A DNA stretch of 18,869 nt from Minisyncoccota bacterium. Its GTDB lineage: Bacteria > Patescibacteriota > Minisyncoccia > Moranbacterales > GCA-2747515. A model generated the notes under the pieces. The model searched no databases. It worked only from the letters and a program-made list of their open reading frames with translations, and was not told where the DNA came from. Location: assembly GCA_938034715.1 (NCBI GenBank), contig CALHMM010000037.1, positions 1 to 18,869 of the forward strand. The letters are read 5' to 3'. Shown here one piece after another: positions 1 through 8,490 of the stretch (positions are counted from its first letter, which is position 1; each line of letters opens with the position of its first letter). Position numbers and translations under genes: made by a program.

Positions 1-1
1 T

Positions 2-2638
2 GCTCGTATGCTTACTGGTGGTATGAGTAGACCTGATGTCGATAAAATTTCTCATTTGTCTCCAGCTATAGCAATTGATCAGAAAAGTATTGGTCGATCT
101 TCCCGTTCTACAGTTGGGACGATGACTGAGATTTATGATTATTTGCGAATTCTCTTTGCTACTGTAGGCATTCCTCATTGTCCGGAAACAGGACGTCCGT
201 TGCACCGCAAAAGCGCTAAGGATATTGTCGAGAGTTTGACGGATATTCCTAGTGGGACTGCAGTAGTCATTCTCTCACCACTCGAAACGGAGGGACAGCT
301 GATGAGTGAGGTTTTGCGACGTGTTAGTGCAGATGGTTACGCTCGTGTGAGGTTTAATGGAAAGATCATGCCTCTGGCTGAAGCACAGCTTATTGTAAAT
401 GATGAAGTAGAAGTGGGAATTGATGTAGTTATTGATCGTTTAGTTTTTGATGCGGAGGACCCTGATCCCGAGCGATTAGCAGATTCAGTTGAAACTGCAA
501 TGAAAATTTCACAAGGAAGCGTGATTGTCATCACAAGTACAAAGTCAAAATCTGAAGAAACTCGCTATACAAGAGATTTTTATTGTGCTGAATCTGGATT
601 TCGCTTAGCGGATATTACTCCACGACATTTTTCTTTTAACAATCCAGATGGGGCCTGTCCTGATTGTGATGGGATTGGCAGAAAAAATGAAATTGATCCA
701 GAGTTAATTATTCCAAATAAATCACTTTCTCTTTCGGAAGGTGCAGTTCATCTTTGGGGTAAAGCCTTAGGAAGCGATGGAAAAGTTAACGGCAATATGA
801 AGCAATTAATGTCGCTTGCTAAGCGGTATAAGTTTTCTTTGGACACACCAGTTTCGAAATTATCAAAAATTCATCTAGCGCTTGTTTTATATGGCGCTCC
901 TGAGGAGAAACGTTCAGGTAAGAGTTTTGAAAGGTTTGAGGGTGTTATCCCAGGATTGGAAAAAAAATATCGTGATGCCCGCAGCGATCATATGCGAGGT
1001 GAGTTAGAGAAGTACATGGCAACGCGGACATGTCCGGAGTGTGATGGTAAACGATTAGCAAAAGCATTTTTAGCGGTCACAATTGATAATTCTTCCATCG
1101 ATGATTATGTAAATCTTTCATTACCTTCATTTCTTATCGCGCTGAAAAATCTTGAGGATGGTGATTTTTTGCACACTAAACAAAAAGATATTGTTGGACC
1201 ATTGCTCAGAGAGATGAATCATCGAACACAAGCGTTGATTGATGTGGGTGTTGGGTATCTGACCCTTGCAAGGTCTAGTGAATCTATCAGTGGAGGTGAA
1301 GCTCAACGTATACGTCTGGCAGTTCAAATAAAATCCGATCTTACAGGTGTGATATATATTCTCGATGAACCGACAACTGGTTTGCATATTTCTGATACCC
1401 ATCGTCTTATAAGAACGATGGAGTCATTACGAGATGCAGGCAATACTCTGATTATCGTTGAACATGACAGTGAAGTGATGAAGGCATCTTCGTGGATTAT
1501 TGACATGGGTCCAGGAGCAGGCGAAGAGGGTGGGGAAATTATTTTTTCTGGAACATACCCTGATTTGGTTCAAGGAAAAACAGATACTGGACTTTATCTT
1601 AGTGGGAAAAAGCTTGTTAGTGAGAAGAAATCATATCGTGCAGGTTCTGGTAAGACATTGTCGATCTTGGGAGCTTCTGAACATAATTTGAAAAACATCG
1701 ATGTTTCTTTCCCCTTAGCTACATTTACTGTTGTTTGTGGTGTAAGTGGTAGTGGCAAGTCTACTCTTGTTCATGATATTTTGGCTCCAGAATTAGCTCG
1801 TACTTTTCATCGAGCTCGTAAAATACCGGGCGCTCATAAAAAAATGACTGGTGTTAAAAATGTGAATAAGATTGTTATGATCAATCAAGCTCCGATTGGT
1901 CGAACGCCACGATCAAATTCTGCAACTTACACTGGTGTCTTTGGCCATATCAGAGATCTTTTTGCTGATTCTGATTTAGCAAAGGAGAAAAAATTTAGTG
2001 CTTCTCAGTTTAGCTTTAATATGCGTGGTGGTCGATGTGAAGTATGCCAAGGTGACGGTATGATGAAAGTTGAGATGCATCTATTGCCAGATATGTATGT
2101 ATCGTGTGAGGCTTGTGGAGGAACAAGGTATAATGATAAAACACTTGCAGTTACTTACAATGGGGCAAGTATTGCGGATGTTTTGGATATGAGTGTTTCG
2201 TATGCGCTTATGTTTTTTAAAAATCAGAAGCAAATTACTGATAAGCTTCAGACAATGGAAGATGTTGGGTTAGGATATTTACGTTTGGGTCAGAGTGCCA
2301 CCAATCTTTCAGGCGGTGAAGCTCAACGAATAAAATTGGCGACAGAACTTGCTCGTAAACAATCCGGGAAAACACTTTATATTTTGGATGAACCAACAGC
2401 GGGACTTCATTTTACCGATACGCAAAGATTGTTGCAAGTTCTTGATGCACTTGTGGAAAAAGGGAATACTGTGATTGTTGTAGAGCATAATCTTGATGTA
2501 ATTAAGCATGCAGATTTTGTTATTGAATTGGGTCCTGTGGGAGGAGCTGAAGGTGGTAACCTTATTTTTTCTGGAACCCCGAAGGATCTTGCGAAATGTA
2601 AGCATTCTCCAACGGCAAAGTATTTAGCAAGCAAATAG
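2..2638 (+). CDS. uvrA: UvrA, excinuclease ABC subunit A (5'-truncated by window edge)
   Basis: UvrA is the DNA-damage-recognising ATPase of UvrABC nucleotide excision repair; it acts as a dimer on DNA and loads UvrB. Visible features: the 'SPAIAIDQKS' and 'STVGTMTEIYDYLR' blocks near the start, zinc-binding CxxC pairs ('CPDCDG', 'CPECDG', later 'CEVCQG' and 'CEACGG'), two ABC signatures ('SGGEAQRIRLA', 'SGGEAQRIKLA'), two Walker B motifs ('YILDEPTTGLH', 'YILDEPTAGLH') and the second Walker A 'GVSGSGKSTL'. The frame is open to the window edge: 'AR' precedes the first Met and aligns with the 'SAYARQFLGQM' region of other UvrA proteins. About 80 N-terminal residues, including the first Walker A, therefore lie outside the window. 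The Met at base 8 is not the real start. The rest looks intact, and the full length would be about 950 residues, normal for the family. Confidence 0.97.
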   Translation, partial: ARMLTGGMSRPDVDKISHLSPAIAIDQKSIGRSSRSTVGTMTEIYDYLRILFATVGIPHCPETGRPLHRKSAKDIVESLTDIPSGTAVVILSPLETEGQLMSEVLRRVSADGYARVRFNGKIMPLAEAQLIVNDEVEVGIDVVIDRLVFDAEDPDPERLADSVETAMKISQGSVIVITSTKSKSEETRYTRDFYCAESGFRLADITPRHFSFNNPDGACPDCDGIGRKNEIDPELIIPNKSLSLSEGAVHLWGKALGSDGKVNGNMKQLMSLAKRYKFSLDTPVSKLSKIHLALVLYGAPEEKRSGKSFERFEGVIPGLEKKYRDARSDHMRGELEKYMATRTCPECDGKRLAKAFLAVTIDNSSIDDYVNLSLPSFLIALKNLEDGDFLHTKQKDIVGPLLREMNHRTQALIDVGVGYLTLARSSESISGGEAQRIRLAVQIKSDLTGVIYILDEPTTGLHISDTHRLIRTMESLRDAGNTLIIVEHDSEVMKASSWIIDMGPGAGEEGGEIIFSGTYPDLVQGKTDTGLYLSGKKLVSEKKSYRAGSGKTLSILGASEHNLKNIDVSFPLATFTVVCGVSGSGKSTLVHDILAPELARTFHRARKIPGAHKKMTGVKNVNKIVMINQAPIGRTPRSNSATYTGVFGHIRDLFADSDLAKEKKFSASQFSFNMRGGRCEVCQGDGMMKVEMHLLPDMYVSCEACGGTRYNDKTLAVTYNGASIADVLDMSVSYALMFFKNQKQITDKLQTMEDVGLGYLRLGQSATNLSGGEAQRIKLATELARKQSGKTLYILDEPTAGLHFTDTQRLLQVLDALVEKGNTVIVVEHNLDVIKHADFVIELGPVGGAEGGNLIFSGTPKDLAKCKHSPTAKYLASK

Positions 2639-2729
2639 AAATTTTTAAATTTGACACTTTTGGTGATATAACTTCTTGCAGATTTGTAACTACATACAGT
2701 GACGTTATTGATAATAGGGGCTATGTAGT

Positions 2730-3668
2730 ATGACTATGGACTATTCTTTATTGCACGGAATTGTGAGGACAATTACCTACTATGACGTAATGGATTATCC
2801 CATGACGGTTTTTGAGGTGTGGCGTCATCTCATAGTAAAAGATGCTAAGAAGGTGTGGGGACTACAAGATGTCCGGACGCATTTGTCCTCGGAGGAGTTA
2901 CAGGAATTTGTTTCTCAGAAAAATGGTTTCTATTTTCTTGCTGGTCGCGATCAACTTGTTAGTGAAAGACGAAAGCGTCAACGTATAAGCCTCCTTAAAA
3001 TTCAACGTCTTCGACGATCTGTATTTTTTTTGCGAGCTGTGCCATTTGTGCGAGGCATTGGGATTACTGGTCGTCTTTCTTTTCGTAATGCTCAACAATC
3101 TAGTGATTTGGACATCCTTGTTGTTTTGGCATCTGGACATATTTGGCTTGGCAGAATATTAGTGACTATATTTGTGCAAATAATTGGTATGCGACGATAC
3201 GGGAATAAGAGCACAGATCGTATTTGTTTGAATTACTACATCACAGATACTTCCTTAGAAGTACCAACAAAAGATCTTTTTGGTGCTCATGAGTATAGTT
3301 TCATTGTCCCATTATACGGAAAAGAAATCATGAAAAAATTTGCTCAAGCTAATAAATGGATCATTCAATACAAACCTCATTATCTGAAAAATATTTCTTC
3401 TAGCACATGGACTTATGAGTACAGTTCAATTCTTGGCTCAGTTCAGAAAATAGGCGAGTTTGTGTTGCATTTTTCTTTTTTGGAGAATCATGCAAGAAAG
3501 ATGCAATATGCTAAAATAATGAAAAATCCTTTAACTAGTAAGCCTGGTGCTATGATTATTGCAAATGATAGGCATCTTGTTTTTTTGCCAAAACCTCATG
3601 GCCCACATGTTTTTGAGGAATATCAAAAAAGATTAATGGCGTTGGAGTTACCATGGCCCTCCGAATAG
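2730..3668 (+). CDS. Winged-helix plus nucleotidyltransferase-fold protein (CPR family, function unknown)
   Basis: A 312-residue soluble protein. Residues 10-75 ('TYYDVMDYPMTVFEVW' and on) look like the winged-helix module seen in many CPR proteins of this type. Residues about 105-240 carry a minimal nucleotidyltransferase core: a 'GITGRLSFRNAQQSSDLDI' strand-turn-strand, with the acidic pair D126/D128, and a later 'ICLNYYITD' strand common in this CPR group. Canonical minimal NTases have Gly-Ser before the DxD; here it is Gly114-Arg115, so activity is uncertain. The start ATG has AGGGG at 2716-2720, nine bases upstream, and a GATAAT at 2710-2715 that might be a -10 box. It lies 91 bp after uvrA. 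The partner or substrate (RNA, nucleotide or protein) is unknown. The family resemblance is from memory of CPR genomes; the motifs are seen directly. Confidence 0.7.
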   Translation: MTMDYSLLHGIVRTITYYDVMDYPMTVFEVWRHLIVKDAKKVWGLQDVRTHLSSEELQEFVSQKNGFYFLAGRDQLVSERRKRQRISLLKIQRLRRSVFFLRAVPFVRGIGITGRLSFRNAQQSSDLDILVVLASGHIWLGRILVTIFVQIIGMRRYGNKSTDRICLNYYITDTSLEVPTKDLFGAHEYSFIVPLYGKEIMKKFAQANKWIIQYKPHYLKNISSSTWTYEYSSILGSVQKIGEFVLHFSFLENHARKMQYAKIMKNPLTSKPGAMIIANDRHLVFLPKPHGPHVFEEYQKRLMALELPWPSE

Positions 3669-3680
3669 GCAGACCCTATT
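3664..3680 (+). terminator. Weak terminator-like hairpin overlapping the NTase stop codon
   Basis: AATAGG (3664-3669) and CCTATT (3675-3680) form a 6-bp stem with a 5-base loop that includes the TAG stop. The T-run (3690-3695) lies nine bases beyond the stem, and the stem is AT-rich. This may only attenuate reading into the YibE/F gene 28 bp after the stop. Confidence 0.25.
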
Positions 3681-3696
3681 AAATTAAAATTTTTTC

Positions 3697-4767
3697 ATGC
3701 TACGACTATTTGTTATTTTTTGTTTCTTACTTACTCCAGCACAAGTTTTTGCTGTGGTAGTTCCTGGTGTTGTGAGTGAGGCGAGTGCGCCAGAGACAAT
3801 CACTCTGGAAGGTGTCGATATAGGCTCATTTGAGCAGATTGTTATCGTAGATGTGGGCGAAGAACGAGTACGATTTAGAAATGATTTTATCCCAGTGGAT
3901 GTAGGTCAGAAGGTTTTTGTACGACGTGAATCTGATGGAGTAGGTGGTGAGATCATTTCTCTGTATGATGTGGATCGGAGTGGTGTTCTTTATTCAATTG
4001 GTTTGTTATTTGCAGCACTCGTACTTTCACTCAACTTTAAAAAGGGTGTGAAATCACTTATTTCGCTTGGTCTGACGATTGTCACCGTGCTATTTGTCTT
4101 GCTTCCAGTGTTGAAAGCGGGTCATTCTCCTGCTCTTGTAGGGTCGGTGATATCAATTGTTCTTTTGGCTACTGTAATGCTTTTTACACATGGTTTCCAG
4201 ATGAAAACGTACGTCGCAATGGCTGGGACTTCATTTGCGATTATTGTGACTGCTGTCCTCACTCTTATTTGCTTGAAAGTTGGTCGCTTTAGTGGTATTG
4301 GTACTGATGAGTCTTTTGCGATAGTAGTTTCTGGGTTGTCAATTGATATGCCAGAACTTTTGTTTGTGGGCATCCTTATTGGCATGCTGGGTGTGTTGGA
4401 CGATGTGGCAATCACGCAGGCTTCTGTGGTTGATCAATTGTACCGCGCTGGTGTACGGGGACGTTCGCTTTTTCTTCAAGCTATGAAAATAGGGCAGGAT
4501 CATGTGGGTGCTTTAGTAAATACGCTCGTGCTGGCATATACGGGAACTGCGTTACCACTCCTTCTATTGACGACTTTGAAAACTGAGCCGTTACCTGCAA
4601 TTCTCAGTATAGAGGTGGTTGCTACAGAAATTTTTCGGGCACTATTGGGAAGTATCGGTGTGATCTTAGTTGTTCCGCTTACGACTTTTCTAGCGGTACT
4701 TTTTGTAAGGCGTATGAAGTCAAGTGGCAAAAAAATGGATATGAGTGAGGTCACACACCATCACTAG
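3697..4767 (+). CDS. YibE/F family multi-pass membrane protein
   Basis: A 356-residue membrane protein of the YibE/F family (Pfam YibE_F). It opens with a signal-peptide-like segment ('LRLFVIFCFLLTPAQVFA', residues 2-19). An extracellular beta-rich stretch follows to about residue 90, and then seven or so hydrophobic helices to residue 345, ending in a basic cytoplasmic tail. The family hallmark 'GMLGVLDDVAITQ' is present around residues 227-240, followed by the conserved amphipathic stretch with 'KIGQDHVGALVNT'. The biochemical role of YibE/F is not established; a transport or efflux role is often suggested. No Shine-Dalgarno precedes the ATG, which sits just after an A/T-rich run. It may be read through from the upstream NTase gene. 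Family assignment is firm; function is open. Confidence 0.88.
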   Translation: MLRLFVIFCFLLTPAQVFAVVVPGVVSEASAPETITLEGVDIGSFEQIVIVDVGEERVRFRNDFIPVDVGQKVFVRRESDGVGGEIISLYDVDRSGVLYSIGLLFAALVLSLNFKKGVKSLISLGLTIVTVLFVLLPVLKAGHSPALVGSVISIVLLATVMLFTHGFQMKTYVAMAGTSFAIIVTAVLTLICLKVGRFSGIGTDESFAIVVSGLSIDMPELLFVGILIGMLGVLDDVAITQASVVDQLYRAGVRGRSLFLQAMKIGQDHVGALVNTLVLAYTGTALPLLLLTTLKTEPLPAILSIEVVATEIFRALLGSIGVILVVPLTTFLAVLFVRRMKSSGKKMDMSEVTHHH

Positions 4768-4962
4768 CTACATCTCTGTTTCATTTAGCAGATCGATATA
4801 TTACTCAATATAGTGATGGATCGCATCTCATATTCAACAATAGGTTATGAACGAAGCAATAATTGTTTTATGAAGGCTCTTAATTTTGAAGTATTTGTGC
4901 GGGAGAGATTTTTATGAGGAACCTTTTTAGATGAAATGTTAAATCCCTCAATTGATGTAGTG

Positions 4963-4968
4963 TATAAT
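4963..4968 (+). promoter_or_regulatory. -10 box (TATAAT) of candidate promoter for the DUF3048 pair
   Basis: A perfect TATAAT lies 42 bases before the chosen ATG at 5010. The best -35 is poor (TTAAAT, 4939-4944, 18-base spacer). It sits in the 227-bp gap 4768-4994, where I see no gene or RNA. Transcription would start near 4975. Confidence 0.5.
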
Positions 4969-5009
4969 AGTATGTAATTAATGGTCTTACATTTATGGAG
5001 CAGTACATA

Positions 5010-6242
5010 ATGAAAGCTCTCCGAGATCATGCTCGGATGACATTATTTTTGATTGGTTTACTGGTTATTTTCCTATGTCTTTGTGTATGGGTGTGGTTAT
5101 CAAATTCACAGCAAAAAACTACATTGACTTTAGGGAATGCGCAGGGCTTGTATTATGCTGAGGCTGATGCTTTGGCGAATTCACCTTATGAACCTGGTCC
5201 GACTCCAAGTCCGATTTCAGGACTACCGTGTGATTTGGGAATAACACGGCCTCTTGCGATTGTTTATTCTGGCGATCCAGAGACCCGACAACATTTTGCT
5301 GGTATTGCTGAGGCAAGTTTTGTGGTTGAGATGGCGCATCGTTATCCTAGTGGTGCAACGCGTATTATGGGTGTTTTTGACTGTGTGAAGCCTTTTTTAG
5401 TAGGACCACTTCGAGCAGGTCGTGTTGATTTTCTCAATATAGCGGCTTCATTTAATGCAATCTATGTCCCTTCGGGTAGCGATAGTGTTAGTAGGTCATT
5501 GCTGTCTAAAGGAGTGCTGGATCATATTGATTGTAGAGGTCAAGTGCCACCACAGGGTAATGTAGACGCTTGTTTTGTGAGGGATGCTGCTGTCAGTCCT
5601 CTGGTGCTGGAGGATCGTCATTATGCTGATGCAGTCGCTCTTTTCGCGCAGGCTCGTAGTGAGGGCTATGTTACAACAAATGATTTTGATGGTTTTGAGC
5701 ATGCTGCAGATATTCCGCGAACATTGCGAAATTCTGATGGGTTGTTAGAGATAGGGTATGATGCCGGGTTTGAAGTTACTTATGCTTACAATGAGCAATT
5801 TAATCGATATGATCGATATTTCTTTAATCAACCAGAATATGATATTAATACTGGAAAACGAGTTGCTCCACGAAATGTGATAGTCTTAAAGACCGATCGG
5901 AGCGCATTTACAGTCGACAATGATTATGTGAGTCGTGGTTTGCTTGATCCATTTGCTGATGTTCCACAGGAGGAGCGCATTGCTAGCAGTGGGAATTTCC
6001 CCAATTTTTCATTGGGAGATGCTTGGTTTGATGATGTTTCAGGTGGTCCAGCCAATTTTTATCTGAACGGTCAGGAGATTGTCGGTTCTTGGAAGAGAAA
6101 TAGAAGTGAGGCATTAGATGCTTTAGAAAGCTCGCGTTCTCCTTTTATTTTTCTTGATGGAGATGAGAAAGAGATCGAGTTTGTTCCAGGTCAGATTTGG
6201 CTTCATGTGCTAGATGAGTCACGGCAATTTCGTTGGCTGTAG
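5010..6242 (+). CDS. Membrane-anchored DUF3048 (YerB-like) protein, copy 1
   Basis: A 410-residue protein with an N-terminal signal anchor (residues about 11-30, 'LFLIGLLVIFLCLC'), a short linker and a large extracytoplasmic DUF3048/YerB-type domain. Family blocks seen: 'RPLAIVYSGDPETR', 'VVEMAHRYPSGATRIMGVF', 'VGPLRAGRVDFL' and, near the C-terminus, 'FVPGQIWL'. The ectodomain has exactly four cysteines (C74, C125, C175, C188), suggesting two disulfides. I chose the ATG at 5010 because GGAG lies nine bases upstream; an in-frame ATG at 4995 would add five residues. DUF3048 proteins are surface or cell-envelope proteins of unknown function. The next gene is a close paralogue at the same spacing from its anchor, so the two probably work together or arose by local duplication. 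Confidence 0.85.
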   Translation: MKALRDHARMTLFLIGLLVIFLCLCVWVWLSNSQQKTTLTLGNAQGLYYAEADALANSPYEPGPTPSPISGLPCDLGITRPLAIVYSGDPETRQHFAGIAEASFVVEMAHRYPSGATRIMGVFDCVKPFLVGPLRAGRVDFLNIAASFNAIYVPSGSDSVSRSLLSKGVLDHIDCRGQVPPQGNVDACFVRDAAVSPLVLEDRHYADAVALFAQARSEGYVTTNDFDGFEHAADIPRTLRNSDGLLEIGYDAGFEVTYAYNEQFNRYDRYFFNQPEYDINTGKRVAPRNVIVLKTDRSAFTVDNDYVSRGLLDPFADVPQEERIASSGNFPNFSLGDAWFDDVSGGPANFYLNGQEIVGSWKRNRSEALDALESSRSPFIFLDGDEKEIEFVPGQIWLHVLDESRQFRWL

Positions 6243-6297
6243 ATTCTTGCATCATCTTTAGTTTAGTTTTTACATTTGGGAATATTTATCATTGTTT

Positions 6298-7500
6298 ATG
6301 GGCAAATATATTCGCGTTATTGTTATATTGATCCTCTTGGGTGGGTCTTTTCTGGTTTATCAATGGCTTCAATCACCCATATCTAGATCAGAAGAGAGGG
6401 GGGATGTTATTATAACCAATGATTCACCTCAAGAAGTTCAAGAGCAAGAGACTGTAGAAGATCAAAAGGATGAATATGTAAAAACCCTCGACGCTAGCGC
6501 TATTACAGGGTTGCCATGTGTAAATTATGATGCGAGACCATTAGCAATTGTATACTCTGGTGACGTAGAAACAAGACCATATTTTTCTGGTATCAATCAA
6601 GCAGGGTTTGTTGTGGAGATGGATCATCGTTACACACATGGAGGGACACGTGTCATGGGTGTTTTTGAGTGTGAGAAGCCTGAGTTCGTCGGACCTATGC
6701 GTAGTGGCAGGGTGGATTTCCTTACTGTTGCTGCTTCATTTAATGCAATCTATGTTCCTTGGGGTGGTGATAGTATTTCAAAAAGTCTTCTGAAAAAAAG
6801 AGTTCATGATCACATTGATTGTAATAGTGAGATTGCACCTGGCGGATCTTCTGCATCATGTTTTCGTCAATCTACTTCTATTGTGCCATTGGGAGGGGAA
6901 GATCGGGCATTTTCTAGCGCCGTGGAATTGCAGGAGCAAGCTGCAGATCTTGGTTATAGCATGAAAAACAGTTTTGTCGGATATAAACATGCACCAGATA
7001 TCTCACCAGACCAACGTCCGAGTGGTGGCACACTTACAATAGGATATATGAACGGGTTTGGTGTCTCATATGAGTATAATCGCGATACTAATTCCTATGA
7101 GCGATTTTTTGCTGGAAAGGCAGAATATGATTTCACTACGAAACAGAGGGTTGCTCCAAAGAACGTTGTTGTTCTTACTGCAAAAAAAAGTTCTTTTGTG
7201 CAGGGTGTTCAGTACCCAACAGATCCTTGGGAGGGTATGGAGGCTAAATATCTACAAAACGACTCTGGGCAGTACCCAAATTTTAATATTGGTGACGCGT
7301 GGTTTGATGCAGATCGTAGTGGTCAGGCAGTGATATATAGTAATGGGCAAGAAACTGATGGCTCTTGGAAAAAGGGAAATGATGCACGAGATCCGTATGT
7401 TTTTTTCTCTGATAGTGGGGAGGAAATAACATTTGTTCCTGGTCAGATATGGCTTCAGATTGTAGATGCGGATAGAGCAGTGCAATGGGATGTGCGCTGA
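6298..7500 (+). CDS. Membrane-anchored DUF3048 (YerB-like) protein, copy 2
   Basis: A 400-residue tandem paralogue of the gene just upstream; by eye roughly half of the ectodomain residues match. It has a signal anchor (residues 4-24, 'YIRVIVILILLGGSFLVYQW'), a more acidic, Glu/Gln-rich linker ('EVQEQETVEDQKDEY'), then DUF3048 blocks 'RPLAIVYSGDVETR', 'VVEMDHRYTHGGTRVMGVF', 'VGPMRSGRVDFL', 'FVPGQIWL'. Its only ectodomain cysteines are C74, C125, C175 and C188, the same residue numbers as in copy 1. A TTG two codons earlier (6292) is possible, but the ATG is simpler. It is 55 bp after copy 1 with no obvious terminator, so co-transcription is likely. It ends in TGA and converges with the DUF1461 gene. 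Function unknown; an envelope role is inferred from topology. Confidence 0.85.
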   Translation: MGKYIRVIVILILLGGSFLVYQWLQSPISRSEERGDVIITNDSPQEVQEQETVEDQKDEYVKTLDASAITGLPCVNYDARPLAIVYSGDVETRPYFSGINQAGFVVEMDHRYTHGGTRVMGVFECEKPEFVGPMRSGRVDFLTVAASFNAIYVPWGGDSISKSLLKKRVHDHIDCNSEIAPGGSSASCFRQSTSIVPLGGEDRAFSSAVELQEQAADLGYSMKNSFVGYKHAPDISPDQRPSGGTLTIGYMNGFGVSYEYNRDTNSYERFFAGKAEYDFTTKQRVAPKNVVVLTAKKSSFVQGVQYPTDPWEGMEAKYLQNDSGQYPNFNIGDAWFDADRSGQAVIYSNGQETDGSWKKGNDARDPYVFFSDSGEEITFVPGQIWLQIVDADRAVQWDVR

Positions 7501-7566
7501 TGATTTAGAAAGACTTTTGCTGTAAATATATCTTCATAATGAGGATTTATTGGCCGTTTGGTGCAT

Positions 7567-8139
7567 TCATAGATTGTCTTTTCGACGTAATTTTGTGTAT
7601 AGAATGAGGTTTATAAGTGAGGCGCTCAGAGAGATTGCGAGGAGACTTTTTATGAAGAAGGAAAGTGGGAAGAGGTAAAATGATAGATCTTGTGGTGTTG
7701 TAATCCAAAACTCATTGGAGAATAGAATGTTGTGAAAAATCGTAGACCAAAAATAGGAAAAAAATGGTATTACAGTAAGTAACAATAGAGGGAGAACAAT
7801 ATTTATCTTTAAGGCATATTGCACAACATTTTTTTTCCATAGAAATATTAGGCTTGTCAAAGCGATGAAGAAGATGGCAAGATTTGTGTCGTATATCTTT
7901 CGGACATCATTCATGTGAATTTTTTCTGATTTACTCCAGAGTGTTTCTGATAGGTGTTCTCTATGAGAAAAGAATTGTGTGAGATTTTGATGTGCTGTAC
8001 TAACGCTGTCTCTCCCTATGTAGTCTAGAGTGGCAGATGAAGTATTAAGTGAATACCAAGGAGTGAAGTATGTGATACAAAAAAAGGGTATATATAGTGT
8101 TATAATTAGGATACTTGCAGAAAGGAAGAGTGATCGCAT
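7567..8139 (-). CDS. DUF1461 (TIGR01906-like) integral membrane protein
   Basis: A 190-residue protein with hydrophobic segments at about residues 4-24, 87-103, 110-130 and 157-182. The extracytoplasmic loop carries 'EKIHMNDVRKIYD', matching the family pattern in which an 'HL.DV' motif precedes helix 2. The later 'FHNILFSNEFWITTPQDLSFYLFPLSFF' region fits the DUF1461 signature (FH..LF.n..W...p..d....lfP..fF). I assign it on this pattern and topology; the biochemical role of the family is unknown. It lies alone on the minus strand, converging with DUF3048 copy 2 (66-bp gap) and diverging from the GT2 gene. No convincing Shine-Dalgarno or -35/-10 pair was found; a weak TATTGT is at 8157-8162. 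Confidence 0.7.
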   Translation of the reverse strand: MRSLFLSASILIITLYIPFFCITYFTPWYSLNTSSATLDYIGRDSVSTAHQNLTQFFSHREHLSETLWSKSEKIHMNDVRKIYDTNLAIFFIALTSLIFLWKKNVVQYALKINIVLPLLLLTVIPFFSYFWSTIFHNILFSNEFWITTPQDLSFYLFPLSFFIKSLLAISLSASLINLILYTKLRRKDNL

Positions 8140-8351
8140 AATTTGAAAAAAATGTTACAATAGAAGGGTAATCTGCAGGATGTTTTTCGTGCAGATGTTA
8201 TACCTAGTATACATAAGAATAAATTACCTGTCTTAGATCAAATACATTTTGCAATTGGATGTGAATTGGGATTGTTTGGTAGCACAATATTTTGAGAATC
8301 TTGTGTGCTGCACCAGGGCGTTTTTTATTGGGAAAGGTAGATTTGTTACTA

Positions 8352-8380
8352 TTGACTTTTTTCTAATTTTGGTTTATAAT
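8352..8380 (+). promoter_or_regulatory. Sigma-70 promoter for the polysaccharide operon
   Basis: TTGACT (8352-8357), a 17-base spacer and TATAAT (8375-8380) make a near-consensus promoter. Transcription would begin near 8387, giving a leader of about 100 bases before the GT2 start codon, unusually long for this window. Confidence 0.8.
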
Positions 8381-8416
8381 AGTCATTAATACAAACTGGC
8401 AATATCCTGCGTTCTA

Positions 8417-8431
8417 AAGTCAAGATGACTT
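8417..8431 (+). other. Short perfect hairpin in the GT2 leader
   Basis: AAGTCA-AGA-TGACTT forms a 6-bp stem with a 3-base loop inside the predicted 5' leader. No T-run follows it, so it is not a terminator. It could affect leader structure or be a protein-binding palindrome. Confidence 0.3.
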
Positions 8432-8490
8432 CAGTGCTTTGTCGTGGGAATTGATATACTAAATATTTGAACTATATAACAAACAGTTTC

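Larger units (their letters stand above)
8140..8490. other. Divergent intergenic region with inverted repeats, no gene seen
   Basis: These 351 bp separate the DUF1461 gene (minus) from the GT2 synthase gene (plus). They contain a strong plus-strand promoter and several short inverted repeats: ATCTGCA/TGCAGAT (8171-8177 and 8190-8196), TATAC-CTA-GTATA (8199-8211), and AGCACA/TGTGCT followed by a GCG-T6 run near 8318-8325. No open frame of useful length or tRNA fold was seen. Confidence 0.5.

Noticed and set aside
2651..2670. TTGACA with TATAAC as a promoter for the NTase gene
   Set aside because: The spacer is only 10 bases, too short for sigma-70; the TTGACA has no -10 at 16-18 bases.
4870..4977. 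Short frame interrupted by one TGA in the gap before the DUF3048 genes
   Set aside because: Sixteen codons, TGA, then twenty codons with no recognisable family; it looks like chance and would be the only hint of UGA recoding.
8180..8236. 18-codon frame that could be a leader peptide
   Set aside because: It lies upstream of the predicted promoter of the GT operon and has no SD, so it is not in that transcript.
8467..8490. TTG start for the GT2 synthase
   Set aside because: It adds eight residues with no family similarity; the ATG at 8491 is followed by a typical basic start, and neither has an SD.
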